DNA of 64,000 nucleotides from Exiguobacterium sp. TNDT2. Its GTDB lineage: Bacteria > Bacillota > Bacilli > Exiguobacteriales > Exiguobacteriaceae. The notes beneath the pieces are model-generated. The model did not search any database and was not told the origin of the DNA. It saw nothing but the letters and a program-made list of their open reading frames with translations. Both the position numbers and the translations under genes were made by a program. Numbering within the stretch: the first letter of the stretch is position 1; every line of letters starts with the position of its first letter. Of this stretch, positions 35,755 through 44,768 are shown piece by piece. The stretch spans positions 111,477-175,476 of the forward strand of contig NZ_QLVE01000011.1 in NCBI RefSeq assembly GCF_003331145.1, given 5' to 3'.

Positions 35755-35856
35755 CATCTCACTCCTATTCAATTTTCTTATTTTCATATACGTTTTCCAC
35801 CGTAACATAGTTTATAAACCCGACTCAACCCCTCGGCGTTCAATCGCGTCGACGAC

Positions 35857-35888
35857 AAAAAGAGTGACGGTACCGTTTCGTCACTCTT
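35857..35888 (-). terminator. Terminator of the DUF3939-like gene
   Basis: On the minus strand AAGAGTGACG pairs with CGTCACTCTT, then TTTG. The stop codon is at its edge. Confidence 0.85.
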
Positions 35889-36369
35889 GCGGCTTCGATT
35901 CTAAGGAGACGATTAACGTCTCGTCCACGACGTAATAAGGCCGTTTCGGCAGTACTTTCAAATATCCGCCCTCGCGTAACCGTGTCAAATCGAGTTGCAG
36001 TGTCTGTTGAAACTTTCGGAGCGGTAATTTTTTTTCTTGCTCAAAATATAAATCGAGCGCCCGCTGCACTTGATCCATCTCATAGACGACTTCCCGTTCA
36101 GTTTCGGGAACGATGTGAAACGTCTCCTTCGACATATAAAATCGCTGCCTTGGCTTGCCGGGTAAATGTTTTTTCAATCGAGCCAGGTCGATTTCCTGGG
36201 TTTCATCGAGCAACACCGTCCGATTGACGCCTTTCGGCAACGTCTGCTCGTACTCGTGAATTGCCTCCCGCAACTGAGGAAGCGTGATGTCGATTTCCTG
36301 TTCCGTCACTTCCTCTTTTTGCGTCAACCTTTGCCACCAATTCTTGTCTGATTTCGTTTGTCGCTCCAT
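35881..36369 (-). CDS. DUF3939-like protein
   Basis: This 162-residue soluble protein begins with a charged segment, then has DITLPQLREAIHEYEQTLPKG and, later, the repeated-looking QRFYMSKETFHIVPETE and VQRALDLYFEQEKKLPL blocks. This arrangement recalls the DUF3939 family of Bacilli, whose function is unknown. The ribosome site is GAGGGGGGAG with ATG 36369. It ends at its own hairpin and lies between citB and the BCCT gene, both on the same strand. The family call is from memory and moderate. Confidence 0.62.
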   Translation of the reverse strand: MERQTKSDKNWWQRLTQKEEVTEQEIDITLPQLREAIHEYEQTLPKGVNRTVLLDETQEIDLARLKKHLPGKPRQRFYMSKETFHIVPETEREVVYEMDQVQRALDLYFEQEKKLPLRKFQQTLQLDLTRLREGGYLKVLPKRPYYVVDETLIVSLESKPQE

Positions 36370-36437
36370 ACACTCCCCCCTCTCCCCATTCTCTTCCCGA
36401 TATCGTGGATCGTCTCACCTTATATTCGCATATTCAC

Positions 36438-36470
36438 TAAAAAACCTTCCTTTTTTCAAAGGAAGGTCAG
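36438..36470 (-). terminator. citB terminator
   Basis: On the minus strand ACCTTCCTTT pairs with AAAGGAAGGT, followed by TTTTTT. Confidence 0.92.
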
Positions 36471-36475
36471 TTCGT

Positions 36476-39190
36476 TTACTTCAACTTGTTGCGGAGGACC
36501 ATCTGCAAGATTCCACCGTGACGGTAATAATCGATTTCGACTTCAGAATCGAAGCGGGCGATGACTTTGAACTCAGTCACCGTACCATTTTCATGCGTTG
36601 CTTTGACGTTCAAGATATCACGTGGGCGGACAGATTCGTCGACTTGGATGTCGATTGCTTCTTCACCAGTGAGTCCGAGTGAGTCAGCTGACTCCCCATC
36701 CATGAACTGGAGCGGCAAGACGCCCATCATGACGAGGTTCGAGCGGTGAATCCGTTCGAAGCTTTGCGCGATGACGGCACGAATACCGAGCAAGTTTGTA
36801 CCTTTGGCCGCCCAGTCACGTGACGAGCCCATGCCGTAGTCGTTTCCAGCGAAGACGACGAGGCCTGTGCCCTGCTCTTTATACTTCATGGCCGCATCGT
36901 ACATCGGCATGATTTCGCCCGTCGGCCAGTACGTGGTGAAGCCGCCTTCAGTGCCTGGTGCGACTTGGTTACGGATACGGATGTTCGCGAACGTCCCGCG
37001 CATCATGACTTCGTGGTTTCCGCGGCGTGAGCCATACGAGTTGAAGTCGAGCGGTGCGACACCTTTCGATTGAAGATATTGGCCGGCTGGTGTCGTTTTC
37101 GAGAACGCTCCGGCTGGTGAGATGTGATCGGTCGTGACCGAATCCGCAAACTTCCCGATGACGCGGAGTCCGTTCAACGCATGTACTTCTCCCGCTTCCG
37201 GCTCGAGGTTTTCGAAGAATGGCGGGTTTTGAATATACGTTGAATCGTCCGAGAAGTCATACAAGTTGCCTTCTGGCACGTCGAGGGCGTTCCAACGCTC
37301 GTTCCCTGTGAACACCGTGTCGTACTCTTTACGGAACGCTTCCGGCGAGACAACGTCTTGAACGACCATCTTGATTTCATCGTTTGATGGCCAGATGTCT
37401 TTGAAGAAGACCTCGTTGCCATCTTTGTCCGTACCGAACGACTCGTTCATGATGTCGAAATTGACCGATCCGGCGAGCGCGTACGCGACGACGAGTGGCG
37501 GTGACGCCAAAAAGTTCGCTTTGACGAGCGGGTGGACGCGGCCTTCAAAGTTACGGTTCCCCGAGAGGACCGATGAGACGAGCAAATCGTTCGATGTGAT
37601 TGCTTCTTCGACTTCGCGGTCGAGCGGGCCTGAGTTTCCGATACAAGTCGTACATCCGTAACCGACGGTGTTGAAACCGAGTTGGTCGAGATACGGCGTG
37701 AGACCGGCTTTATCGAGGTAGTCGGTAACGACTTTCGAGCCCGGTGCGAGCGATGTCTTCACGAATTTCGGTACCGTGAGGCCACGTTCGACGGCTTTTT
37801 TCGCCACAAGGCCTGCTCCGACCATGACATATGGGTTCGACGTGTTCGTACAGCTTGTGATTGCTGCGATCGCCACGTCACCTGTACGCATGTCGACAGC
37901 ACCGTCTGTGTAGTTGACCGTTGCTGTTTTTTCAAGCTCAGCTTTTTCAAGACCGAAGCCGCTGTGTCCGGCCGGTGCCGTCACGCTGTCGACGAATGCC
38001 GACTGAAGATCTGACAAGTTGATCCGGTCTTGCGGACGTTTCGGTCCGGCAAGCGACGGCTCTACTTTTGACAAGTCGAGTGTGAGCGTTTTCGTGAACG
38101 ACGGGTCAGCCTGGTCAGGCGTATAGAACAAGTCGTTCGCTTTCGAATAGGCTTCGACGAGGTCGATCAATTCTTCTGGGCGACCGGTCGTGCGCATGTA
38201 GTTGAGCGTCTCTGTATCGACTGGGAAGAAGCCACAAGTCGCCCCATATTCAGGCGCCATGTTGGCAATCGTCGCCCGGTCTGAAAGTGGCATCGTGTGA
38301 AGCGACGGACCGAAGAACTCGACGAACTTGCCGACGACTTTCTCTTTACGGAGCATCTCTGTGACGACGAGCGCGACGTCTGTCGCCGTGACGCCTGGGT
38401 TGACTTCACCGATGATTTTGACGCCGACGACGTCTGGTACCGGGAAGTAAGACGGTTGTCCGAGCATGCTCGCTTCGGCTTCGATTCCACCGACACCCCA
38501 ACCGAGGACACCGAGGCCGTTGATCATCGTCGTATGCGAGTCCGTTCCGACGAGAGAATCCGGATACGCCACGTTGCCTATTCCGTCATTCTTTTCAAGC
38601 ACGACCGAGGCCAAGTACTCCAAGTTGACTTGGTGGACAATCCCTGTCGCTGGCGGGACAGCGCGATAGTTATCGAACGCCGTCTGGGCCCAGCGCAAGA
38701 ACTTGTAGCGCTCTTCGTTACGCTCGAACTCGATGTCCATATTTTTCATGAGAGCGCCGGCAAAACCGTACGCATCGACTTGGACCGAGTGATCGACGAC
38801 GAGGTCAACCGGGATTTCCGGGTTGATTTTGTTCGGGTCTCCACCGAGGTCAGCCATCGCTTTACGAAGTGAAGCGAGGTCAACGACCGTCGGTACGCCC
38901 GTGAAGTCCTGAAGGACGACACGAGCCGGTTTGAACGGAACATCGATGTCTTTCGAGACTTCGGCAGTACCCCATTTAGCCAAGTTCTCGACATGTTCTT
39001 TCGTAATGGCGCGGCCATCCTGCTGGCGAAGTACAGATTCGAGCAACACACGAATCGAGTACGGAAGTCGACTAAGTTCCGTCACCCCTTCTTCTTCAAG
39101 CTTTTTGAGCCGGTAATAATCGTACGCTTTGCCATTGACCTCGAACTGCGTCCGAGATTTAAAAGCGTCTACTACGTTCGTCTGTTCCAT
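36476..39190 (-). CDS. citB: Aconitate hydratase (AcnA type)
   Basis: Aconitase converts citrate to isocitrate in the citric acid cycle, and the Bacillus protein also binds iron-responsive RNA. The 904-residue enzyme has VLQDFTGVP near residue 95, [22 protein letters not shown] near 205, and the iron-sulfur ligands in [12 protein letters not shown] near 447 and [13 protein letters not shown] near 515. The swivelling C-terminal domain ends with SSRDWAAKG and [14 protein letters not shown] 39190 follows GGGGGATA. An upstream ATAA-N7-TTAT dyad suggests control by CcpC. Confidence 0.96.
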   Translation of the reverse strand: MEQTNVVDAFKSRTQFEVNGKAYDYYRLKKLEEEGVTELSRLPYSIRVLLESVLRQQDGRAITKEHVENLAKWGTAEVSKDIDVPFKPARVVLQDFTGVPTVVDLASLRKAMADLGGDPNKINPEIPVDLVVDHSVQVDAYGFAGALMKNMDIEFERNEERYKFLRWAQTAFDNYRAVPPATGIVHQVNLEYLASVVLEKNDGIGNVAYPDSLVGTDSHTTMINGLGVLGWGVGGIEAEASMLGQPSYFPVPDVVGVKIIGEVNPGVTATDVALVVTEMLRKEKVVGKFVEFFGPSLHTMPLSDRATIANMAPEYGATCGFFPVDTETLNYMRTTGRPEELIDLVEAYSKANDLFYTPDQADPSFTKTLTLDLSKVEPSLAGPKRPQDRINLSDLQSAFVDSVTAPAGHSGFGLEKAELEKTATVNYTDGAVDMRTGDVAIAAITSCTNTSNPYVMVGAGLVAKKAVERGLTVPKFVKTSLAPGSKVVTDYLDKAGLTPYLDQLGFNTVGYGCTTCIGNSGPLDREVEEAITSNDLLVSSVLSGNRNFEGRVHPLVKANFLASPPLVVAYALAGSVNFDIMNESFGTDKDGNEVFFKDIWPSNDEIKMVVQDVVSPEAFRKEYDTVFTGNERWNALDVPEGNLYDFSDDSTYIQNPPFFENLEPEAGEVHALNGLRVIGKFADSVTTDHISPAGAFSKTTPAGQYLQSKGVAPLDFNSYGSRRGNHEVMMRGTFANIRIRNQVAPGTEGGFTTYWPTGEIMPMYDAAMKYKEQGTGLVVFAGNDYGMGSSRDWAAKGTNLLGIRAVIAQSFERIHRSNLVMMGVLPLQFMDGESADSLGLTGEEAIDIQVDESVRPRDILNVKATHENGTVTEFKVIARFDSEVEIDYYRHGGILQMVLRNKLK

Positions 39191-39260
39191 ACAATATCCC
39201 CCTTTTTGAAAGCGGCGACTTCGGCACGTGCCGTAATCGCTTACTTCTCACATGTTTATC

Positions 39261-39289
39261 ATAATACAACTATAGCGCGACGTAAAATA
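39261..39289 (-). promoter_or_regulatory. Candidate citB promoter
   Basis: On the minus strand a TATTAT -10 box (39266-39261) has only a weak -35 region 17 bases upstream (TATTTT). The spacing to the CcpC-type dyad supports it. The weak -35 fits a regulated promoter. Confidence 0.45.
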
Positions 39290-39309
39290 CATTCCGTCAC
39301 AAATTAGTC

Positions 39310-39324
39310 ATAAGTAAAACTTAT
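39310..39324 (-). promoter_or_regulatory. CcpC-type operator of citB
   Basis: ATAAGTTTTACTTAT (minus strand) is a perfect dyad of the form ATAA-N7-TTAT, the consensus for the LysR-type repressor CcpC. Its centre lies about 63 bases before the start site implied by the TATTAT box, close to the position of the upstream CcpC box of B. subtilis citB. No ccpC gene is in the window. Confidence 0.65.
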
Positions 39325-39348
39325 CAAAATCAATCAAGTCACTGAAAC

Positions 39349-39374
39349 AAAAAAACGGCCCTATGAAGAGCCGT
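39349..39374 (-). terminator. prfC terminator
   Basis: On the minus strand ACGGCTC pairs with GGGCCGT (one T-G pair) followed by seven T. Confidence 0.9.
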
Positions 39375-39381
39375 CTATCTG

Positions 39382-40977
39382 TTATTCCGCGCCAATCTCG
39401 ACGTTGACATCGAGGGCATCGACGAGCGTGAGCTCGTCTTCATAGCGTTCTTTGAAGCGGTCGAACGTGAACTCGTTGGCGAACAGGAACACGGGACGTT
39501 CCCATCGGTCCGTCACGAGCATGTTGCGTGAGTCCTGGAACGGCTTGAGCGCCTTCAATTCCTTGTCTTTCACCCAACGCGCGACGCTGTACGAGACCGG
39601 CTCCATGCGGATGTCGACGCCATATTCGTTGTTCAAGCGATACTCGAACACTTCGAATTGGAGTTGACCGACCGCACCAAGATAAATCTCGTTGTATTCG
39701 TTACGGTACACTTGGATTGCTCCCTCTTGGGCGAGCTGCTCCACACCTTTGTGGAAATGTTTCGACTTGAGCGAGTTGACCGGCGAGACGCGCATGAAGA
39801 GCTCTGGCGGGAACGTCGGCAACGCCTCGAACGCGATTTTTTGTTTCGACGTCGTGATCGTATCACCGATTTGATACGTGCCCGAATCGTAAATCCCGAT
39901 CACGTCTCCAGCGAACGCCTTGTCGACCGTCTCCCGGTCGTTGGCCATGAGCTGTGTCGACTGGCTCAACTTGATCTTTTTGCCCGTCCGTGTGAGCGTG
40001 ACGTCCATGCCGCGCTCGAACACGCCCGAACAGATGCGGACGAAAGCGATGCGGTCACGGTGGGCCGGATTCATGTTCGCTTGAATCTTGAAGACGAAGC
40101 CGCTGAAGTCCTCTGACGTCGGGTCGATCGGACCGACGTTCGACTTACGTGCCTCAGGCGCCGGTGACATACCAAGGTAGTGATTCAAGAACGACGTCAC
40201 CCCGAAGTCGACGAGCGCTGTCCCGAAGAAGACCGGCGTCAATTTCCCGTGCTGGATCGCATCGACGTCGATTTCATTGCCGGCACCGTCGAGAAGGTCG
40301 ATTTCATCTCGCAGGTTCGTTAAGTTCTCTTCCGTCAAATGATCGGCGAGAATCGGATCATTGACCCCATCTTCGTTCAATGTGAGCGTCGCTTTGTCAC
40401 CACGGAACAAGTGCACTTCGTTCTTCAAACGGTCGTACACCCCTTCAAACTGCATTCCGCTCCCAATCGGCCAAGTCACGGCGACCGAAGGCATGCCCAG
40501 CACTTCTTCAAGTTCTTCCATGAGTTCGAGCGGATCTTTCGCTTGGCGGTCAAGTTTGTTCATGAACGTGAAAATCGGAATCCCGCGCATCCGACAAACT
40601 TGAAATAGTTTCTTTGTTTGCGTCTCGATCCCTTTGGCCGCATCGATGACCATGACGGCACTGTCGACCGACGTCAAGACGCGATACGTGTCTTCCCCGA
40701 AATCGTTGTGTCCTGGTGTGTCCATGATCGAGACGACCTTGTCTTGATAGACGAACTGCATGACTGATGACGTGACCGAGATTCCACGTTGTTTCTCGAT
40801 CTCCATCCAGTCAGATTTGGCGTGTTTAGAATTTTTACGGGCTTTGACCGTCCCCGCTTCACGGATGGCTCCCCCGTGAAGGAGCAATTTCTCGGTGAGC
40901 GTCGTCTTACCGGCATCCGGGTGTGAGATGATGCCGAAAATACGCCGCTTCTCAACTTCTTGTTTTAATTGGTTCAT
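39382..40977 (-). CDS. prfC: Peptide chain release factor 3
   Basis: RF3 is a translational GTPase that recycles RF1/RF2 from the ribosome after termination. The 531-residue protein has the G1 loop SHPDAGKTT near residue 20, the RF3-type switch [13 protein letters not shown]3 [14 protein letters not shown], and G4 NKLDR. EF-Tu-like domain II and the RF3 C-terminal domain follow. The start is ATG 40977, after AAAGGAAAG; the longer open frame lacks a site. It lies upstream of citB on the same strand but has its own terminator. Confidence 0.95.
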   Translation of the reverse strand: MNQLKQEVEKRRIFGIISHPDAGKTTLTEKLLLHGGAIREAGTVKARKNSKHAKSDWMEIEKQRGISVTSSVMQFVYQDKVVSIMDTPGHNDFGEDTYRVLTSVDSAVMVIDAAKGIETQTKKLFQVCRMRGIPIFTFMNKLDRQAKDPLELMEELEEVLGMPSVAVTWPIGSGMQFEGVYDRLKNEVHLFRGDKATLTLNEDGVNDPILADHLTEENLTNLRDEIDLLDGAGNEIDVDAIQHGKLTPVFFGTALVDFGVTSFLNHYLGMSPAPEARKSNVGPIDPTSEDFSGFVFKIQANMNPAHRDRIAFVRICSGVFERGMDVTLTRTGKKIKLSQSTQLMANDRETVDKAFAGDVIGIYDSGTYQIGDTITTSKQKIAFEALPTFPPELFMRVSPVNSLKSKHFHKGVEQLAQEGAIQVYRNEYNEIYLGAVGQLQFEVFEYRLNNEYGVDIRMEPVSYSVARWVKDKELKALKPFQDSRNMLVTDRWERPVFLFANEFTFDRFKERYEDELTLVDALDVNVEIGAE

Positions 40978-41170
40978 GTATGGCTCTTTCCTTTCTGGAC
41001 AATACGATTTATACGATGTCTTGCTCATTGCAACGCTATCTATTCTAACGAAGCTGGCCCGTTTCGTCCATCTTTATAGTAAGGAAGGGATAGCTGTAGC
41101 TTTTGTATCGCGCCCCTTTTTTGTATACTTAGCTTGAATGATCGTGAAATGACAGAACGGGGGAAAGACG

Positions 41171-41602
41171 ATGCCAGAAAACTTGATGATGTATTTCATT
41201 GTCTTCTGGGGATTCGTGATGATCGGGTTGATGTCGATCGGCGGCTACTTCATGTTCCGCAAATTTTTAAAACGAATGCCGAAAGAAGACGGACGCTCAC
41301 TCCTTGACATCGAGGATGATTACATCGACAAGACACGCCATTTGTGGACACCGGAGACGCGTACATTGCTCGATCGTCTCGTCACACCGGTACCGGAGCT
41401 GTTCCGGGATGTCGCCATCCGCAAAATCGCCGGTAAAATCGGACAGTTCGCCCTCGAGACTCGGGCCCGAGAAATGACGACAGAGCTCGTCGTCAAAGGT
41501 TACATCGCCGCCACGCCGAAACGAGACCACAAATTTTTAAAGAAGGCGCTTGAAGAAGAACAGATTGACTGGAAAGTGTACCAACGTTATTTCCAGCAAT
41601 GA
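41171..41602 (+). CDS. DUF2621 membrane protein (YneK-like)
   Basis: This 143-residue protein has one N-terminal membrane segment (about residues 7-29) and a cytosolic helical domain with KTRHLWTPETRTLLDRLVTPVPELFRDVAIRKIAGKIG and a conserved tail (KGYIAATPKRDHKFLKKAL). That is the pattern of DUF2621, to which B. subtilis YneK belongs. In Bacillus it is next to ccdC; here ccdC is 1.5 kb away, with the DUF485/acetate-symporter pair between them on the opposite strand to ccdC. ATG 41171 follows GGGGGAAAG. Function unknown. Confidence 0.78.
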   Translation: MPENLMMYFIVFWGFVMIGLMSIGGYFMFRKFLKRMPKEDGRSLLDIEDDYIDKTRHLWTPETRTLLDRLVTPVPELFRDVAIRKIAGKIGQFALETRAREMTTELVVKGYIAATPKRDHKFLKKALEEEQIDWKVYQRYFQQ

Positions 41603-41606
41603 GACG

Positions 41607-41639
41607 AGATGCCAGGACACGTACCTGGCGTCTTTTTTT
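41607..41639 (+). terminator. Terminator of the DUF2621 gene
   Basis: AGATGCCAGG pairs with CCTGGCGTCT (one T-G pair), followed by seven T. Confidence 0.92.
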
Positions 41640-41909
41640 GGTCTTCACTTGATGATAATTTGAACAACTTATCTGTCACGCGATTCGTGAATTGTGCCAT
41701 ACGACTAATAGGTCAAAAGTACCTTTTTCAATATTAATAACTATTTATAAATAATGTTCATAATATAGACAATATTGAAAACGCATACAGTAAATTGGTA
41801 TGACCAATATTGATATAATAATCTTCTTTTCGCTCATAAAAAATGGATAGCTTTTCCTTTATTTACGTTTCTATAATGTAAATATCTTGATTCAGAAGGA
41901 AGATTTCCA
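41640..41909. promoter_or_regulatory. AT-rich control region before the DUF485/acetate-symporter genes
   Basis: This gene-free stretch is much richer in A+T than its surroundings. It holds a dyad, ATTGGT-ATG-ACCAAT (41794-41808), just before TATAAT (41814-41819), with no good -35 box at the right distance. That suggests activator-dependent transcription. Nothing else is recognisable. Confidence 0.45.
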
Positions 41910-42242
41910 ATGCATGATGTCACGCACGTCACGCAAACCGATAGTACCCGCTCGGCAGAAGCGATTGTGGAGAGCCCGACGTTTCACAAACTGATGCGAG
42001 AAAAGAATCGGTTCATTGTTCCATCCATCATCTTCTCCCTGATCTTCTACTTCACGTTGCCAATCTTGACGAGCTACTTCACGTTTTTGAATACCCCAGT
42101 CACCGGTGACATCACATGGGCTTGGGTGCTCGCCTTCGCCCAATTCTTCATGACTTGGACGTTTTGTGTCATGTATAGCCGCCGGGCCCGTCGGTTTGAC
42201 GAACTCGTCACCGCCATCAAACAAGAGGAGGACGACCGATGA
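41910..42242 (+). CDS. DUF485 small membrane protein (YjcH-like)
   Basis: This 110-residue protein has two membrane helices (about residues 38-58 and 72-94) and a short cytosolic tail. The family block is [27 protein letters not shown] with FTFLNTP following. DUF485 proteins are nearly always encoded just before ActP-type acetate/solute:Na+ symporters and may help them. Here the stop overlaps the start of an actP-like pseudogene by four bases. ATG 41910 follows AGAAGGAAG. The gene itself looks intact but its partner is broken. Confidence 0.85.
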   Translation: MHDVTHVTQTDSTRSAEAIVESPTFHKLMREKNRFIVPSIIFSLIFYFTLPILTSYFTFLNTPVTGDITWAWVLAFAQFFMTWTFCVMYSRRARRFDELVTAIKQEEDDR

Positions 42243-43107
42243 ACTGGACCGCCATTCTATTATTTCTTGCGATTGTCGGGCTGACACTCGTCATCACGTT
42301 CTTCGCCGCCCGAAAGACAAAGACCGCAAGCGACTTTTACACGGCCGACGGTGGCTTGACCGGTTTCCAAAATGGCCTGGCCATTGCCGGAGACTACATG
42401 TCGGCCGCATCTTTCCTTGGGATCACAGGGATGATCGCCCCGCCGGATTTGACGGCTTCTTCTACTCAATCGGCTTCCTCGTGGCTTATCTCGTCGTGCT
42501 CTACCTCGTCGCCGAACCGCTCCGTAATCTTGGCAAGTATACGATGGCCGATATGATCGCGGCACGCTTCAACAAACCGCGTGTGCGCGGTGTCGCCGCC
42601 ATGAACGCGATCGTCATCTCGATTTTCTATATGATCGCCCAGCTCGTCGGAGCCGGAGCGCTCATCGAGCTATTGCTCGGCATCCCGTACACGACGAGCG
42701 TCATCGTCGTCGGTATCTTGATGACCGTCTATGTCGTTTCGCTCGCTTTCGCAGTGGCTGCCAGTGCGAAATTGCCGGTCATCTTGTTCACGATTTATTG
42801 GAGACGGTTCAATACCGGAGGAGCCGTGTTCGGCATGGTCGTCGGATTATTCTCGTCGCTTTTCCTCGTCGCCATCAGCCCGAACGTGTGGGCACCGGAT
42901 GGCTCGGCAATCTTTATCGGTGAGGCGTTATTCCCGCTCACGAACCCGGGAATCGTCTCGATCCCGCTCGGCTTCCTCGCCGCCATCGTCGGGACGTACG
43001 TGACGAAGTCGGACGAAGTCGCCGGAAACTTCGAACGCATCCTCGTCAAAGCGAACACCGGGATCAATGCCGAGACGGAAGCTGCCATGACGAAAAAATC
43101 TTCATAA
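42239..43107 (+). pseudogene. ActP-like cation/acetate symporter, frameshifted and internally deleted
   Basis: The N-terminus is a normal SSS-family start ([22 protein letters not shown], then [18 protein letters not shown]). At about 42440 one base is missing: frame 1 reads APPDL, whereas adding one base gives [15 protein letters not shown], continued correctly in another frame. That frame runs through [16 protein letters not shown] and [16 protein letters not shown] sequence to MTVYVV (about 42738). It then jumps to [21 protein letters not shown], a late part of ActP. Some 200-230 residues of a protein normally about 510 long are missing at this joint. The remainder is intact to the stop at 43107. 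A double lesion makes function very unlikely. Confidence 0.88.
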
Positions 43108-43114
43108 TCGACAA

Positions 43115-43143
43115 AACGGCGTCCCTCGCGAGGGACGCCGTTC
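43115..43143. terminator. Hairpin between the pseudogene and ccdC
   Basis: AACGGCGTCCCTC and GAGGGACGCCGTT form a 13-bp stem with a two-base joint. T runs are short on both strands, so termination would be partial. Confidence 0.55.
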
Positions 43144-43600
43144 ATGTTGAGGCGATTTGTTTATATTTTTGATACATGGCGATACGCCACGGGACAATCA
43201 TGCCCCAGGCGATCAAATAGAACAGTCCGCCCGTCGCAAAAATATTGACCTCATCCCCGAGAAACGCCTTCATGACCGTCCGAATCGCCAATAAGACGAA
43301 GACGACGATGAAGAACGCTTTCGAGCGCGATAAGTAAACTTCTCCGTCACGTTTCTCAAAGTTCGACGTTTTGATGAGAAACACACTAAAAATCAATCCG
43401 ACGATTAAAGCCTCTCCGACCTCGAGCCAAGTCAGTCGGAACGCCGGGACGAGAAATTGCAACATCCCGGTCGACATCGCCAAGGGCGGAATCAAGATTT
43501 TTTTAGCATTCGTCGGACGTGCTGACGCTTTGACGCGAACGAAGCTCGCAATCAGGCCCATCATTAGTGCGACGAGGGTCGATCCCCAAAATATCGACAT
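43142..43600 (-). CDS. ccdC: CcdC-like cytochrome c biogenesis membrane protein
   Basis: This 152-residue protein has four to five membrane helices and matches CcdC (YneJ): ASARPTNAKKILIPPLAMSTGMLQFLVP near residue 25 and LSRSKAFFIVVFVLLAIRTVMKAFLG later. In Bacillus it is encoded after ccdA and ccdB; its precise role in the thiol-reducing cytochrome c maturation branch is uncertain. The start is ATG 43600, about six bases after AAAGGGG. It lies 14 bases after ccdA, so one operon. No ccdB (response-regulator-like) gene is between them. Confidence 0.85.
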   Translation of the reverse strand: MSIFWGSTLVALMMGLIASFVRVKASARPTNAKKILIPPLAMSTGMLQFLVPAFRLTWLEVGEALIVGLIFSVFLIKTSNFEKRDGEVYLSRSKAFFIVVFVLLAIRTVMKAFLGDEVNIFATGGLFYLIAWGMIVPWRIAMYQKYKQIAST

Positions 43601-43614
43601 TCGGTCAACCCCTT

Positions 43615-44313
43615 TTAAAATCCGGTGAATCCTACTAATTCGCTCATCCAAGCAGCGAAGCGATTCATGCCATCAAAATATAATACGACGCCGAAGGCCA
43701 TCATCAAATAACCTCCGAATTTTGCCACCTTGGCACTGTTGCGCGCCAAGTATTTGATTTTCCCGACAAATCTCGCCATGATGAGGAATGGGATGGCGAA
43801 GCCGATGACGTACGCCAACATATAGCCCATCCCTTGACTCGGGTTCGAGGCCGCGAGCGCGATGACACCGGCAAGAATCGGTCCAGTACACGGGGTCCAA
43901 CCCGCCGCGAATCCAATTCCAATCAATGCCGTTCCAAAGTAGCCGCTTTTACGCTCCCCTAAAGCGAGCTTTTTCTCGCGCATCATGAAACTAGGTTGCC
44001 AAAGTCCCGCCAAAAAGACGCCGAATACGAAGATGAGGATGGCACCGAACATGCGCAAACTATCCTTATATTGAATGAACACGTCGGCAATGAGCGAGGT
44101 CGACAGACCGAGCACGAGGAAGACGATCGAAAAACCAATCAAGAATGAGAACGTGTGAAACCAGGCCGTGCGTTGTCGCAGTCCCTCGCTCTTTAAATCA
44201 GAGACTGAGACCCCAGTGATATACGATAAAAAGACTGGATACAACGGTAGCGTGCACGGTGATAAAAATGATAAGACGCCCGCCCCAAATGCGAGCCAAA
44301 GTGTGACTTCCAT
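43615..44313 (-). CDS. ccdA: Thiol-disulfide carrier CcdA
   Basis: CcdA moves reducing equivalents from cytosolic thioredoxin across the membrane for cytochrome c maturation and, in Bacillus, endospore cortex formation. The 232-residue protein has six helices with the two redox Cys in LSPCTLPLYP (helix 1) and GWTPCTGPIL (helix 4). The start is ATG 44313, after AAGGTGG. Its terminal part flows into ccdC. An extracytoplasmic acceptor such as ResA is not in the window. Confidence 0.93.
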   Translation of the reverse strand: MEVTLWLAFGAGVLSFLSPCTLPLYPVFLSYITGVSVSDLKSEGLRQRTAWFHTFSFLIGFSIVFLVLGLSTSLIADVFIQYKDSLRMFGAILIFVFGVFLAGLWQPSFMMREKKLALGERKSGYFGTALIGIGFAAGWTPCTGPILAGVIALAASNPSQGMGYMLAYVIGFAIPFLIMARFVGKIKYLARNSAKVAKFGGYLMMAFGVVLYFDGMNRFAAWMSELVGFTGF

Positions 44314-44505
44314 GCGATCTTCCACCTTTCAGCCCCATTATAGCGAAAACCTTTTCAAAATGCTCGCATCTTTTTCCGAGCACCTTACATGATTGAAGTT
44401 GTAATCTTTGAAATGGAAATGAAACTTGTAAACGGTAGTGTTAGATGCTAAGATTTGGATATTCTTATTCGTCAGTATCGATCTTACAACGATGGGGGGA
44501 ACACC

Positions 44506-44685
44506 GTGGCGGTCATCACAGCTGAAAACTTACATTATGCCATTGAACAGAAACGCGATGAACTGTATGAAATCGCCTCGCAGCACAGTTGGACGTCTCC
44601 AGAAGTGATTCATGTCAGCCAAGAATTGGACAAGCTGATTACACGTCACGTCCTAGCCATACACGCTTCAGACCACATAAATTAA
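44506..44685 (+). CDS. Spo0E-like aspartyl-phosphate phosphatase
   Basis: This 59-residue helical-hairpin protein carries the SQELD signature (VSQELDKLITRH) that defines Spo0E/YisI/YnzD phosphatases. In Bacillus these remove phosphate from Spo0A~P and block sporulation. The start is GTG 44506, six bases after GGGGGG; an upstream ATG has no site. Exiguobacterium is not known to form spores, so if the genus is right the target response regulator is unclear. The gene is free-standing, with its own terminator. Confidence 0.82.
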   Translation: MAVITAENLHYAIEQKRDELYEIASQHSWTSPEVIHVSQELDKLITRHVLAIHASDHIN

Positions 44686-44695
44686 TCGAACCAAA

Positions 44696-44728
44696 CGGCC
44701 CGTCCTTCCTTGAAGTGGCGGGCTTTTT
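44696..44728 (+). terminator. Terminator of the Spo0E-like gene
   Basis: GCCCG pairs with CGGGC around a 16-base loop, followed by TTTTT. Short stem. Confidence 0.55.
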
Positions 44729-44734
44729 CCATGG

Positions 44735-44764
44735 AAAAAAGACACCTTGACGGCGTCTTTTTTG
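44735..44764 (-). terminator. Terminator of the ABC exporter operon
   Basis: On the minus strand AAAAAAGAC-G-CC pairs with GG-T-GTCTTTTTT around GTCAA, ending in six T. Confidence 0.85.
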
Positions 44765-44768
44765 TAAT

